A stretch of 64,000 bases of DNA, from the NCBI RefSeq assembly GCF_019599545.1, contig NZ_JAIEZV010000003.1, positions 62,001 to 126,000 on the forward strand, read 5' to 3'. Source of the DNA: Halobacillus sp. Nhm2S1 (GTDB lineage Bacteria; Bacillota; Bacilli; Bacillales; Halobacillaceae). The notes beneath the pieces were generated by a model. It saw only the letters and a program-made list of their open reading frames with translations, was not told the DNA's origin and made no database searches. This document shows positions 8,580-18,216 of this stretch, piece by piece. The position numbers and the translations under genes were made by a program. Position 1 is the first letter of the stretch; each line of letters begins with the position of its first letter.

Positions 8580-9287
8580 CTATTCGAAGTCATAAGCTTT
8601 GATGATGCGCATCGTCAGTTTCTCATAACCTTGTTCGTTCAAATGGACTTCATCACTGAAATAACGGGAGGACTTCTCTTCATACAAATCGTTTGTTGGG
8701 ATAAACGTAACATTCTCATAAGGCTCGATGAGCGACTGGCTCGTTGCGTTCCAGTCTTTGATGATTTGACCGATTTCTGGTTTGTCCGGATAAGGGTTGT
8801 AAAAACCGAGAAATAAAATCGGTGCCTCCGGATTTTTCTCACGGATCTGATCCAGGATCCTTTGAACGTTCTGCTCATAATCCTTTTTCCCCATGGCAAT
8901 TTTATCTTCATGTAATGGAGAAAGGTCTCCTCCATTACTTTTAATGATATCGTTCATTCCAATAAAAAATAGAATGTAATCCGCATGTTCGATTGACTTC
9001 ATGACCGCTGCCTCATTCATCTGTCCGAGCATTCCATCACTTTGCTGGCCCGGAATGGCATAATTGTCGACGGTTACGGGATCGTCGTGATTTTTATCCA
9101 ACCATTGCTCTAGATTCTCAACATATCCATGGCCACTTTCATCCCCCACCCCGTAGGTCAATGAATCCCCGAGAGCGACGATTTGTTCTTCTTTTTGATG
9201 GGACATGGATGATTGAAATCCGAACACACCAAGACCGATAGCGGCCAAAATGACCACTCCGATCCACCATTTCCGTTGTGTTGTCAT
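8580..9287 (-). CDS. Secreted or membrane-anchored GDSL/SGNH hydrolase
   Basis: An SGNH-fold esterase or lipase with the blocks in order: VALGDSLTYGVGD (nucleophile Ser), a Gly in block II, FFIGMNDIIKSN (block III Asn) and DEVHLNEQGYEKL (catalytic Asp and His). The N-terminus has one hydrophobic helix (WWIGVVILAAIGLGVFGF), so it is anchored or exported; it resembles the YpmR group. ATG at 9287 is chosen because GGAGGTG lies 6 bases upstream; the longer frame to 9380 has no site. Confidence 0.85.
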   Translation of the reverse strand: MTTQRKWWIGVVILAAIGLGVFGFQSSMSHQKEEQIVALGDSLTYGVGDESGHGYVENLEQWLDKNHDDPVTVDNYAIPGQQSDGMLGQMNEAAVMKSIEHADYILFFIGMNDIIKSNGGDLSPLHEDKIAMGKKDYEQNVQRILDQIREKNPEAPILFLGFYNPYPDKPEIGQIIKDWNATSQSLIEPYENVTFIPTNDLYEEKSSRYFSDEVHLNEQGYEKLTMRIIKAYDFE

Positions 9288-9358
9288 AAGCTGCACCTCC
9301 GAATACGCCCCTTCTTCCCTGGGAAAGGTGGGACCAAACATCATTGCGATAAATAGAA

Positions 9359-9402
9359 CAAAAGCACGAGGATCAGACACAGTCCGTCCCTCGTGCTTTT
9401 TT
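9359..9402. terminator. Strong hairpin upstream of the GDSL gene
   Basis: AAAGCACGAGG / CCTCGTGCTTTTTT. The plus strand shows the better T run although no plus-strand gene precedes it; on the minus strand it lies between the stop of the gene at 9456 and the GDSL gene, so it could terminate that transcript. Confidence 0.6.
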
Positions 9403-9455
9403 ATAAGTAAAGTTTAATGGTTCTTTGTTTGGTTTGGTGAAAACCCTTAGCGAAT

Positions 9456-9719
9456 TTATTGGTACAAATCGCGAATCTGGTTTAAGTCTTCGATAAATTG
9501 ACTCGACTCTTCCTGACTCAACCGGACAAGCATCTGTTCATTCAACGTAAGGATCTGACCATCTTCTTCATCTTTATGATTCATCAAATAATCATAAATG
9601 GAATCCAATTGGTCTTTATTTAGAGTGGATTGAGTCGTAAAGTGCTTCACTTGATTTAATACGAATTCGTCGTTGATCCGATCAAACTCTCCCTGAATGA
9701 TTTTCCCGTTAACATCCAC
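9456..9719 (-). CDS. Hypothetical soluble protein, 87 residues
   Basis: GTG at 9719 with AAGGAG 8 bases upstream opens a frame beginning VDVNGKIIQGEFDRIND. The protein is acidic, helix-rich and without membrane segments. The open frame extends to 9794 but that part crosses the ribosome binding site. No family recognised. Confidence 0.55.
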   Translation of the reverse strand: MDVNGKIIQGEFDRINDEFVLNQVKHFTTQSTLNKDQLDSIYDYLMNHKDEEDGQILTLNEQMLVRLSQEESSQFIEDLNQIRDLYQ

Positions 9720-9861
9720 GCTACCAACTCCTTTATGGAGATAGTTTATTCCAATCGGCAAAATTATATAAATGCTTAGTAGGGAAGGGCACACCCCCTC
9801 AGGGAACGATCCTAATGCGCAGACGACTAAAAGGATTTGTTAAAAATCCGGGGCTACCTTG

Positions 9862-10412
9862 TTAAAAGTTCCTTTCAGTAATCACTGGGATACTCTCAGT
9901 TGAGATGTTATTAAATTCTTCATTCTCCTTTTTTTGTACACATGATTGATGTTGGAAAAGTAAAAATCCCCGTCCAAATCATCTAGAAATAATATGTATT
10001 CCCCTGAATCTATAGGAATGATTTCATCGGATAGAGAAAGGAGATGATCCTTAAAACTTCCATCCTCTTTCTGTTTGAAGCCTACTGGATAAACGACATC
10101 TATTTTATCGCCTACTTCATCATGGGCACCATCCATACCTTTATAGTTATTCATAACAGTGATTGTATAAACTCGATCGATTTGATAGACATTATTCTCC
10201 GCATCTGCCACCTGTGTCCTCGTTTCATAGTCTTCATCAAGTGTTCCATGAATGATCACATCCGCGTTCTTTTTTAATGACATCAATTCTTCCTCTGCAG
10301 AAACGGATAACCCAACACCCTCAGCCGTCTCCGTATTTTGTGAAACGTTAATTCCCATGATCGCTCCTTAAAGGACAACTGAGCATATGATGACTAAAGC
10401 CCTAGCTTTCAC
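9862..10412 (-). pseudogene. Decayed copy of the secreted protein gene found at 58853
   Basis: The nucleotide sequence aligns across its length with the intact gene at 58853-59404 (shared segments include QVADAENN, YPVGFKQKEDG, LSLSDEIIPI and SGEYILFLDDL). Two lesions are visible: the codon aligned with a TTA Leu in the signal peptide is TAA, about 15 codons after the GTG start at 10412, and one base is missing near 9935, which shifts the last 20 codons. A shorter frame (9882-10358) remains open but lacks the signal peptide. It lies outside the repeat array although its best relative is array cargo. Confidence 0.75.
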
Positions 10413-10769
10413 CTGCTCCACTCTCCTTTCTCTTATAAATTCTCATTACATATTACCATAAGTTGTAAGTGATGAAATAGAGACCATGGTCAATGTTGAT
10501 TTGACCCTCCTTTAACTCACATTTGTGCACATCCCTTGAACGCAAGTCAGCAAAGGCATGAAGGATTCATCAGCACTCCTGTAGATCCTTAAGATTGATG
10601 TAATGAAAATTTTTCTGAAGATTCCATTGATTCTCAAAGCATTTTCCTGTATTGTAAATCGCAAGCGAAACTAAAAATCAAGAATTTATTAATGTTCCAT
10701 GTGATTTCTATTTAAGCCAGCGTTTTACGTAAGGTGTTCACCTGTTTTTCAAAAACTACATAATAATAG
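10413..10769. other. 357 bases without a recognised gene
   Basis: No open frame with a ribosome binding site was seen on either strand. The right part must hold the promoter of the SAM riboswitch transcript; TAATAATAG at about 10761-10769 could be part of its -10 region. Confidence 0.5.
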
Positions 10770-10875
10770 AACTTATCCAGAGAGGTGTAGGGACTGGCCC
10801 TTTGATACCTCAGCAACCAGCCAATGGCACGGTGCTAAATCCAGAAGGTATTCGTTATACCTTGAAGATAAGGAG
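10770..10875 (+). promoter_or_regulatory. SAM-I riboswitch (S-box)
   Basis: The sequence carries the S-box landmarks in order: CTTATCCAGAGAGGTG (P1 and P2 start), GGGACTGGCCC, GATACCTCAGCAACC (core), and the closing GAAGATAAGG that pairs back with CTTATC. It binds S-adenosylmethionine and switches off expression when SAM is plentiful. It lies in the leader of the homocysteine S-methyltransferase-like gene. Confidence 0.95.
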
Positions 10876-10887
10876 ACTCTTTATACG

Positions 10888-10925
10888 TAAAGGACCCCCT
10901 TATCCAGGGAGGTCCTTTTATTTTT
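10888..10925 (+). terminator. Riboswitch-controlled terminator
   Basis: AAAGGACC / GGTCCTTT hairpin with a T-rich tail follows the aptamer by about 15 bases. Its location fits transcription attenuation controlled by SAM. Confidence 0.9.
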
Positions 10926-11060
10926 GAAGAAAATGATTCTTGGCGCTGAACAGCGTTTAAATCTTTTCAGCCCATGCATGGCAGAAAGTCAGCGTGTCCC
11001 TGAAAAAGGACTCGCTTTCTAATAAAAGTCTCATACAAAATGGAAAGGTTGTGGAATGAA

Positions 11061-12110
11061 ATGAAACGATCATTAGAACAGAGATTACAGGATGGACCCG
11101 TGATTTGTGGAGAAGGATATTTATTCGAGCTGGAGCGACGGGGGTATTTACAGGCCGGTTCCTTTGTACCTGAAGTAGCTCTCGATCACCCACAGGCACT
11201 GAAACAGACCTATCGAGACTTTATGCTCGCAGGCTCCGACGTCGTCTTGGCCTTTACCTATAATGGCCACCGTGAAAAAATGAGAATCATCGGCAAGGAG
11301 GATTTATTAGAACCGCTTAACCGTCAGGCCATCCGCCTGGCCAAAGAAGTCGCTCAAGAGCACCCTCAGGAAGAAGCCCTCGTTGCCGGGAACATTTCCA
11401 ACACGAACCTGTTCAATCCGGATGATCCTGAAGCTGTTGAAAAAACAAGGAGCATGTTTGCAGAGATGATCGGCTGGTGTAAGGAAGAAGGCGTAGATTT
11501 TGTGAACGGTGAAACGTTCTATTATTATGAAGAAGCTTTGATTGCCTTGGAAGAAATTCAAAAACAAGACCTCCCTGCTGTGATCACCTTTGGTCTGATG
11601 GGTGAAAATATTCTGCGGGACGGCTATGAAGTTGAAGAAGCCTGCCGCTTGTTACAAGAAAAAGGGGCCCTTGTCGTGGGGATGAACTGCTTCCGTGGAC
11701 CAGCGACGATGCAGCCGTATGTAGAGAAAATCCGCAATACGGTCGACGGATATGTAGGTGCCCTGCCTATTCCTTACCGCACGACAGAAGAACACCCGAC
11801 CTTCTTCAACCTGCCGGACGGAGGCTGTGCCTGTACCATCCCAACGGAAACCACGTTCCCAACGTCCCTGGATCCGCTATACACCAACCGTTACGAGCTT
11901 GCCGAGTGGGCCAAAGAAGCGCACGGTATAGGGGTAAACTACCTCGGACTCTGCTGCGGTGCTTCTCCGGCTATGCTTCGTGAAGTGGCAGAAACTGTCG
12001 GTCGTAAAGCAGTGAACTCGAAGTATTCCCCGGACATGGAGAAACACTTCCTGTTCGGCAGTGACGATACACTGCAGGATCATGTGACCTCTTATAAGAC
12101 GAAAGCCTAA
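11061..12110 (+). CDS. Homocysteine S-methyltransferase family protein (MmuM-like)
   Basis: A roughly 350-residue enzyme of the homocysteine S-methyltransferase family, which methylates homocysteine to methionine using S-methylmethionine or a similar donor. Zinc-binding cysteines are visible in GMNCFRGPATMQPY and in NYLGLCCGASPAMLREVA near the C-terminus. The N-terminal GPVICGEGYLFELERRGY replaces the usual GGLATELE. The upstream SAM-I riboswitch supports a methionine-pathway role. ATG at 11061 is preferred for spacing from AAAGG at 11044-11047; an in-frame ATG at 11040 has no clear site. Confidence 0.88.
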   Translation: MKRSLEQRLQDGPVICGEGYLFELERRGYLQAGSFVPEVALDHPQALKQTYRDFMLAGSDVVLAFTYNGHREKMRIIGKEDLLEPLNRQAIRLAKEVAQEHPQEEALVAGNISNTNLFNPDDPEAVEKTRSMFAEMIGWCKEEGVDFVNGETFYYYEEALIALEEIQKQDLPAVITFGLMGENILRDGYEVEEACRLLQEKGALVVGMNCFRGPATMQPYVEKIRNTVDGYVGALPIPYRTTEEHPTFFNLPDGGCACTIPTETTFPTSLDPLYTNRYELAEWAKEAHGIGVNYLGLCCGASPAMLREVAETVGRKAVNSKYSPDMEKHFLFGSDDTLQDHVTSYKTKA

Positions 12111-12114
12111 AACA

Positions 12115-12147
12115 TAGCGCCTGTCCCAAACTACGGACAGGCGCTAA
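12115..12147. terminator. Bidirectional terminator-like hairpin
   Basis: AGCGCCTGTCC / GGACAGGCGCT stem between convergent genes. The T run is better on the minus strand. Confidence 0.7.
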
Positions 12148-12189
12148 TCAAACAGTCTTCCCTTCTCCACCTTTACAAATTCACTTCAA

Positions 12190-12669
12190 CTAAAGGACTG
12201 GATCACATAGGTCCACCTTATCTTCATTTGCCGTCCATTTTGAATAGATTTCTAATGACCACTGATCAGGAACTCTCTTATACCCATTTTCATTAATCCA
12301 TTGGTGCAAATGAGTATAAACGTGAAAGATTTCTGAAGCATGCCCGTTGAAATTTAAAGTGGCATATTTCTGGGCAGGAACAACTAAACGAACCATATCC
12401 TCAGGAAGATCTTCAAATTCATGCACCTCGAAACACACCCAGTATCCATCGTCTCCTTCGGAAATCTCTCCCGCTTTAAAAGCCCCGATGAGTTTAACCG
12501 GCTCCAACAGTTGTTTGATTTCCGATTTACGTCGCTCCAGTGCCATAGAGGCTTCAGGGATCTCTTTCCCATAACCCTTCATATCATTACAAACGACACG
12601 AAAGCCAACTAACTTTTTATTCCCAAACTCTTTGACACCTTCTAGAGTGATCGCATTCATTTTTTCCAT
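12190..12669 (-). CDS. GyrI-like / Cass2-type effector-binding protein
   Basis: This 159-residue protein resembles stand-alone small-molecule binding domains of the GyrI/AraC-effector type, including the group named after integron cassette protein Cass2. Supporting segments are LVGFRVVCNDM near the start, a hydrophobic VPAQKYATLNFNGHASEIFHVY strand-loop, and WSLEIYSKW near the end. Such proteins bind drug-like cations or modulate regulators. AAAGGAG lies 8 bases before the ATG. It stands alone on the minus strand. Confidence 0.7.
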   Translation of the reverse strand: MEKMNAITLEGVKEFGNKKLVGFRVVCNDMKGYGKEIPEASMALERRKSEIKQLLEPVKLIGAFKAGEISEGDDGYWVCFEVHEFEDLPEDMVRLVVPAQKYATLNFNGHASEIFHVYTHLHQWINENGYKRVPDQWSLEIYSKWTANEDKVDLCDPVL

Positions 12670-12811
12670 TCTTTAATCTCCTTTGGGGATTTTTCGCTCT
12701 TACCTATCCCATTCTTCAAAAGGATATTTTTTCCTCTTTTATTAGTTTTCTATCTACCAATCTATAAAGGTATAATCCATAAGAAACCGATCCCATACAT
12801 TCAATCTGTTA

Positions 12812-12856
12812 CAAAAAACACCTTCAGTCATCTAGAACCTGGTTGACTGAAGGTGG
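12812..12856 (-). terminator. Terminator of the M14 carboxypeptidase gene
   Basis: CACCTTCAGTCA / TGACTGAAGGTG hairpin followed by six T on the minus strand, shortly after the stop at 12873. Confidence 0.92.
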
Positions 12857-12872
12857 TGAATCGATCACATGG

Positions 12873-15275
12873 CTACTTAGTGTAAATGGCGTTAGAGAAC
12901 AGGCGGAATAAGTAATCCGTATGATCACGGAAGCCCGCTTCAAGTCCAATAAGCGTTACGTCCTGGTCCTTTTCTTTAATGATGACCGGCTGTCCTTGGG
13001 CATCCGCACGATCTTCCCAGTGTCCCGCCATAAAGAAGTTACTGCTGTCCTCAAAAGTGGCATGGACATCTGTTCCTTCCACATCCGTGTACCATACAGG
13101 GCGGTAGACGAAACCATAATCGTTTGCTCCATAACCAGAAGTCACGGAACCAGAATCGTAATTCACTCGGACGATCCCATTACTATTATAGTCACCTTTA
13201 TGAACAGACACATCCGTCAGTCCCAGCTGCTTCGCGGCATCGGAAGCGCCAGCTCCAACAGCGATATATTTTCCTCCATCCTCAACATAAGAGTGGATGT
13301 TTTCTTTAAAGGCCTGATACTGTGCTTCATTTCCGAGTCCGAATTCAGCATTCGGAGCCCAATTATTATAGGAAATCAAGCTGGATGTGCCACTGTAGAA
13401 AAAGACATCGGTATCTCCTAATCCTTGTTCTGCCAGTTCTCTTGGTGTGATCTCTTGTACTTCAAATCCTAATCGCTCTAAAGCTAGAAGAGTCCCTGCA
13501 TGGGATTGGGCTTTGTTCATACCGCCGTCTTTTAGAATCGTTACTTTTTGAGAAGTTAAGGGTTCACCATCAACAGTTTCGGTCGATTGGACAGTAATGC
13601 CAGACGCTTCCACAAGTTTTCTCAATTCAGGCGACTTGTCCGCATCCACGTAGAATTGCTCCCCATCCATCGTCACTTTAAAACCGTTCTCCACCAAAGT
13701 ATTCACTAGATGAACCGCTTTTACAGAAGAGTTAGGAATCACATAAGGACCGTTTCCTGTTAACTCCCCATCCGCTCTTACTTTCTTCACGTCGTTCGTC
13801 TTCACATGGAAGGAGCTGTCTGCTTCCACCTCTACCGCTTCAAAACCCCACAATTCTGGTAAATTCCAGGCAGAAATATCATACATCGATGGTGTGATGT
13901 CGGTAATATCCTCTCCATCCCACAGCATCGTGTTCGCAAGTCCAGCTTTCGCCTGGCTCATGTCTACGATGTACGTTCCCGCCGGGTACGAAACACCGTC
14001 ATATTCTAATGCTTTCTTCGACTCAGAAACATCAATATCATTGAACATCAGATGCTCGACGGCTTTTTCAGTGGCCGTGGGGTCTATTTCATCTACGGGT
14101 AAAATGTATGCCTGCGGGAAGAATCCTTCCGTATGGTAAGGGTGATCAAATTGGATGCCACGCTTGAATACTTCGATTTGGTCTTTGATCATTTGTTCTT
14201 TGTTATCATTGGAAAATTCAAGGGCTCCCATAACCGCATCATAATGCCATTGGACGCCATCCCAATCATTCGTCGGTGCTTCAAGGGTATAGCCATAAGC
14301 CCCGTGGTACATGGCATACATCGGTGTAAAGATCGGTGGATAATCATCCCAGCCGGCATCATCATCCCGCTGTGGAATATATGTACCTTTCATCGATTGA
14401 TAGTCCACGCCCGAATCCTCTGTATTTGTATTTTCATAGTCTGCACGATTGTCTACAATACTTCCTTCCATAGCTTCAGCCTGATCTAGGGCCCACTTCG
14501 AAAATAGATCATATTCGTAGTTCGGATTGTGCGGCGGGGTACAAGGCTCAATTAAACCAGGATGATCTTTCCCACCATAGCCTTTCACATAGCCATGCAG
14601 ATCAAGGAAGACCATAGGGTTCCACTCTTTAATCAACTCCACAGTATGCTTGGTTTCTGCTTGAGACTGTGTAATAAAATCCCGGTTCAAGTCAATGCCA
14701 TTGCTATTAAAACGTGTCGCATCGATCCGGCCGTCAGGATTCGCCACTACATTAAAAATTAGAATATGATTTTCAAGCAGCTCCTTCGTTTCCTGATCAT
14801 CAGCTGTCGCAAAACGCTCAATCAATTGCAGTGCAGCATCTGAACCGACAAACTCCGTGCCATGAATCGACGCATTAATCATTACGGGAACTTTGAAGTC
14901 CGGATGTTTTTCAATGAAAGCCTGCGCTTTTTCAGGGTTTTTGAACATCTTCTGTCGCAATGATTTTTGGTATCCATAGTTACCTTTGGCCGTTGGATCG
15001 GAGATGGTTACCGTATAAAGGTCGTGGCCGCCGGAAGATTCCGCCGAACTCTCCACTGTGATCCGGTTACTTTGTTTCGCGATTTCCTGTAGTTTGTCAT
15101 TCACCTTCGAGTACTTCAAGAAATCATAGTTTTCACTGTTAAAAGGACTGCCATCCTCCTCCTGCAGTGTTTCATTCACATTGACATTGTGCCAGTTCGG
15201 TGACTCCGCTGCGGCCGTTAAAGGCGCTGCAAGCATCGTAATGGCCGCCATTCCAGTCATGACTGTCTTTTTCAT
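12873..15275 (-). CDS. Secreted M14-family zinc carboxypeptidase, 800 residues
   Basis: The N-terminus is a Sec signal peptide (MKKTVMTGMAAITMLAAPLTAAA). A peptidase M14 domain follows: zinc ligands in NASIHGTEF (HxxE) and VFLDLHGYVKG (His), the substrate-binding ATRFNSNGIDLNRDF (NR pair), and GYTLEAPTN with the catalytic Glu. The second half (about residues 420-800) includes ALLALERLGFEVQEI and IAVGAGASDAAKQLG, probably a glutamine-amidotransferase-like fold seen in other large M14 proteins. It should cleave C-terminal residues from peptides outside the cell. Single gene with its own terminator. Confidence 0.9.
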   Translation of the reverse strand: MKKTVMTGMAAITMLAAPLTAAAESPNWHNVNVNETLQEEDGSPFNSENYDFLKYSKVNDKLQEIAKQSNRITVESSAESSGGHDLYTVTISDPTAKGNYGYQKSLRQKMFKNPEKAQAFIEKHPDFKVPVMINASIHGTEFVGSDAALQLIERFATADDQETKELLENHILIFNVVANPDGRIDATRFNSNGIDLNRDFITQSQAETKHTVELIKEWNPMVFLDLHGYVKGYGGKDHPGLIEPCTPPHNPNYEYDLFSKWALDQAEAMEGSIVDNRADYENTNTEDSGVDYQSMKGTYIPQRDDDAGWDDYPPIFTPMYAMYHGAYGYTLEAPTNDWDGVQWHYDAVMGALEFSNDNKEQMIKDQIEVFKRGIQFDHPYHTEGFFPQAYILPVDEIDPTATEKAVEHLMFNDIDVSESKKALEYDGVSYPAGTYIVDMSQAKAGLANTMLWDGEDITDITPSMYDISAWNLPELWGFEAVEVEADSSFHVKTNDVKKVRADGELTGNGPYVIPNSSVKAVHLVNTLVENGFKVTMDGEQFYVDADKSPELRKLVEASGITVQSTETVDGEPLTSQKVTILKDGGMNKAQSHAGTLLALERLGFEVQEITPRELAEQGLGDTDVFFYSGTSSLISYNNWAPNAEFGLGNEAQYQAFKENIHSYVEDGGKYIAVGAGASDAAKQLGLTDVSVHKGDYNSNGIVRVNYDSGSVTSGYGANDYGFVYRPVWYTDVEGTDVHATFEDSSNFFMAGHWEDRADAQGQPVIIKEKDQDVTLIGLEAGFRDHTDYLFRLFSNAIYTK

Positions 15276-15727
15276 TATTGACCTCCTAGACGAAAAGATA
15301 TAATTACTAGTTTATACCATTAGTAACATAAACTGTATGAATAGATTCTACTGATTAAAGGGAGTGCTTTTGTACTACGTTAATCCATTAAAGTTTTAGT
15401 CCATCCCCCTTTACCTTGCAATATATAACAAAAATAAACAAACCACGCTGAAATCGCTAGGTCTGTCCACAAGCTTTCATAGAAATTTTTACCTTATCAG
15501 AACTGTAGGAAGATTCTCTTTTTCATCGACCGACTTCTCTCAAAGAAAAACCCTTTAAGGAAACCCCAGGATCAAACTTGCCCAAGTCGATCCTTCTCCC
15601 CCCCTCTAAGAGGACTTTTTCACACATGCATTTCCCAAACATGAGTCATCTCACATATGTTATCGTAATATTAACACTATTCAGAATTTAAATTTAATTC
15701 TGGGTAGAAAATTAAAGGAGGAATACG
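15276..15727. other. 452-base divergent intergenic region
   Basis: Upstream regions of the carboxypeptidase (minus) and subtilisin (plus) genes. It is A+T-rich and holds no frame with a ribosome binding site. It should carry both promoters; AAAGGAGG just before 15728 is the subtilisin ribosome binding site. Confidence 0.6.
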
Positions 15728-16861
15728 ATGCGTAAACACATGTGGAAAGTTGCCGGGATTATGTTAGTGTTTGCTTTAGTCTTTTCATTCAATAACATAG
15801 CCCAAGCTTCCGTTGAAAAAGCGGCTGAGCAAAAGGCACAGGTAGAAGAATACTTAATTGGTTTCAAATCAAAAGTGAACCAAAAAGCTATTAATGGTGT
15901 GGGAGGAAAAGTACTTCATGAATATAAATATATGAATGTCGTACATGCGAAGCTGCCGGAACAAGCAGTAAAAGCCTTATCCAATAACCCTAATGTCGCT
16001 TATGTAGAGAAAGATCATACGGCACAGGCAACGAGTCAAACAACGCCCTATGGGATCTCCCAAATTAATGCAGATGATGTCCAAGCTCAAGGAACGACTG
16101 GGACTGGGGTAAAGGTAGCGATTCTTGACTCTGGTATTGATGGAGCACATGAAGACTTGAACGTAGCTGGCGGAGAGAGTTTTGTCAGTGGTGAACCTAA
16201 CGCCTTAGTTGACGGGAATGGTCACGGTACCCACGTAGCTGGAACGGTTGCAGGTGTCAATAACACATTAGGTGTTCTTGGTGTAGCACCATCCACTGAG
16301 CTCTACGCTGTTAAAGTGTTAAGCAGTTCAGGCAGCGGTTCTTACAGTGGAATTGCTCAAGGAATTGAGTGGGCCATCAGCAATGACATGGACATCATTA
16401 ACATGAGTCTTGGAGGAAGCCGTGGTTCGGCCACTCTAGAACAAGCGGTAAACAATGCAGATGCTCAAGGCGTATTAGTCGTAGCTGCTGCTGGAAATGA
16501 TGGATCTAAAGGGAAGAAAAACACTATTGGTTATCCTGCGAAATACGCAGCAGCCATGGCTGTCGGTGCTGTAGACAGTGCCAATAATAGAGCCTCATTT
16601 TCAAGTGTCGGGGATGAACTTGAAGTCATGGCACCTGGTGTTGATATTCTAAGTTCTGTACCAGGTAACAATTATGATCGCTATAATGGTACTTCCATGG
16701 CAAGCCCGCATGTTGCAGGCGCAGCTGCTCTAATCTTAGCCGATGATCCAACTTTGACGAATGATCAGATCCGTCAAACATTGATTGACACAGCTGTTTC
16801 TCTTGGTGACTCTTTCTATTATGGAAACGGAGTGATCGACGTTCAGGCTGCTGTTCAGTAA
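15728..16861 (+). CDS. Secreted subtilisin-type serine protease (prepro form)
   Basis: A 377-residue S8 family preproprotease. It has a signal peptide ([17 protein letters not shown] to QAS), an I9-type propeptide ([10 protein letters not shown] to [12 protein letters not shown]) and a mature domain starting near TTPYGISQI. The triad is visible: Asp in [11 protein letters not shown], His in [14 protein letters not shown] and Ser in [12 protein letters not shown]; the oxyanion Asn is in AAAGNDGS. Size and layout match Bacillus alkaline proteases of the AprE type. The AGGAGG site and downstream terminator indicate a monocistronic extracellular protease gene. Confidence 0.95.
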   Translation: MRKHMWKVAGIMLVFALVFSFNNIAQASVEKAAEQKAQVEEYLIGFKSKVNQKAINGVGGKVLHEYKYMNVVHAKLPEQAVKALSNNPNVAYVEKDHTAQATSQTTPYGISQINADDVQAQGTTGTGVKVAILDSGIDGAHEDLNVAGGESFVSGEPNALVDGNGHGTHVAGTVAGVNNTLGVLGVAPSTELYAVKVLSSSGSGSYSGIAQGIEWAISNDMDIINMSLGGSRGSATLEQAVNNADAQGVLVVAAAGNDGSKGKKNTIGYPAKYAAAMAVGAVDSANNRASFSSVGDELEVMAPGVDILSSVPGNNYDRYNGTSMASPHVAGAAALILADDPTLTNDQIRQTLIDTAVSLGDSFYYGNGVIDVQAAVQ

Positions 16862-16873
16862 GGTTTAAAAATG

Positions 16874-16925
16874 AAAAAAGCGTATGAAATCAGTTGTTTT
16901 CTTGATTTCATACGCTTTTCTTTTA
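16874..16925 (+). terminator. Terminator of the subtilisin gene
   Basis: Long hairpin AAAAGCGTATGAAATCA / TGATTTCATACGCTTTT with a T-rich tail. Confidence 0.92.
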
Positions 16926-17013
16926 TTAGGTTGGTATTGTTATATTAAAGCCCCTTGGAAAAAAACCGACTTCGAGTAATCTCTTCTAGATCTCTGGCAA
17001 GACAACCATCCAT

Positions 17014-17532
17014 TCAATAATAGAGTTTGTTCCCTTCTTCATCAAAGTACTGGAATTCAGTCTGCCCCATTAAATCAGCTTCTACTTCGTGAAATAAAAA
17101 AGCTCTTATATTTTCCCTATCGATCGTTATCATCTCAGCCTCATATTTATCAATGATTACTTTGTGTACTTGTTTCGGGGCCAGCCCTACGATGTAATCA
17201 TCCTTCCCAGAAGCCATTCCAACATTACTAACCTCTATATTTCCTACTCCGAGAATTTCGTCAAACTGCCAACCATACATATTCTTTTGTAACCTTGCTG
17301 CTGCTAAGTAATTCTTAGGAGTTTCTCCGACTTGCGAATAGTAAAATACATACGCAACCCCATCAAAGAACTTTTTATCAATGACTTCTAAGACTGCATG
17401 TTTAGGATTTTTCACATAACTTAATGCATCTTCTGGGGTTGCATGTGAATTATTCTTTTTAATATCTAAATAAATGAGAGGAACCACCACTATTACTAAA
17501 CAAACGACGAACCCAAGTGTTATTTTTTTCAC
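17014..17532 (-). CDS. Membrane-anchored hypothetical protein, 172 residues
   Basis: GTG start with AAGGAG upstream. An N-terminal helix (ITLGFVVCLVIVVVPLIYL) is followed by a soluble domain rich in beta strands (HAVLEVIDKKFFDGVAYVFYY). It is probably an extracytoplasmic domain on a single anchor. It starts a run of four small exported or anchored proteins and one hydrolase. No family recognised. Confidence 0.7.
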   Translation of the reverse strand: MKKITLGFVVCLVIVVVPLIYLDIKKNNSHATPEDALSYVKNPKHAVLEVIDKKFFDGVAYVFYYSQVGETPKNYLAAARLQKNMYGWQFDEILGVGNIEVSNVGMASGKDDYIVGLAPKQVHKVIIDKYEAEMITIDRENIRAFLFHEVEADLMGQTEFQYFDEEGNKLYY

Positions 17533-17849
17533 TGATCTTCTCCTTTTATAGGCTGTATGATTAATGATTTAAAATCTCACCGCTTCTTAAAGAATCTTTT
17601 TCTGGTACAGCCATAAGCGATAGCTTTTTATGAGCTATAGGCTCGTTGTCAGAAGAGACGTCTCTCATATTTGACCACCTACTTATAAGATTTTCTCCAT
17701 TGATCTTCCCGTATTTGAATATCCCCGTTTCTTGTTCACTGTTAATTGGATCAATTTCTTACCAACAAGATTTGCACTCCAATTATTCATTAGACACTTT
17801 CCTGTCTTACTCTAAGACTTATGTATCAAAGAGAAAACAAATAGGCTGT
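17533..17849. other. 317 bases without a supported gene
   Basis: A plus-strand frame exists (17646-17861) but has no ribosome binding site and an unlikely composition. No repeat or hairpin of note. Confidence 0.5.
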
Positions 17850-18152
17850 TTATTGTTGTGACGTCATTAACTTTTTAATAAAGAATGCGACATAGACAAA
17901 CCCATTTGCGATAAGTAGTGATGCTAGCAAAAGCAAGGGGTTAAACGTTGTGGGGTGTTCTAAAGGAGTCGCAAGACCTGTCTCGTATGGAAAAGGTGGT
18001 GTGAAATACGTCTGATCCTGAATGACAAATTCAAAAGGAAACCCTAGCGTAACTTTCTCTAATTCCTGATCATTTGATACCGTTTCTGTGGAAAAGAAAG
18101 GAGAGATTAAAACGAATATATTTGCTAAAAAGCAGCATATAAACTTTAACAT
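17850..18152 (-). CDS. Small membrane protein with signal-like N-terminus
   Basis: 100 residues: a hydrophobic N-terminus (FICCFLANIFVLISPFFS), an extracytoplasmic middle rich in Pro and Phe (FTPPFPYETG), then a second helix (LLLLASLLIANGFVYVAFFI) and a short basic tail. GGAGGT lies before the ATG. Function unknown. Confidence 0.65.
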   Translation of the reverse strand: MLKFICCFLANIFVLISPFFSTETVSNDQELEKVTLGFPFEFVIQDQTYFTPPFPYETGLATPLEHPTTFNPLLLLASLLIANGFVYVAFFIKKLMTSQQ

Positions 18153-18216
18153 ATTATACCTCCAACAAAATATGTATCATGAGTTTTCTACACATGATCA
18201 TTTAACCTTCCTGCAT

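Noticed and set aside
17646-17861. Plus-strand frame of 71 codons
   Set aside because: No ribosome binding site and it runs into the minus-strand gene at 17850.
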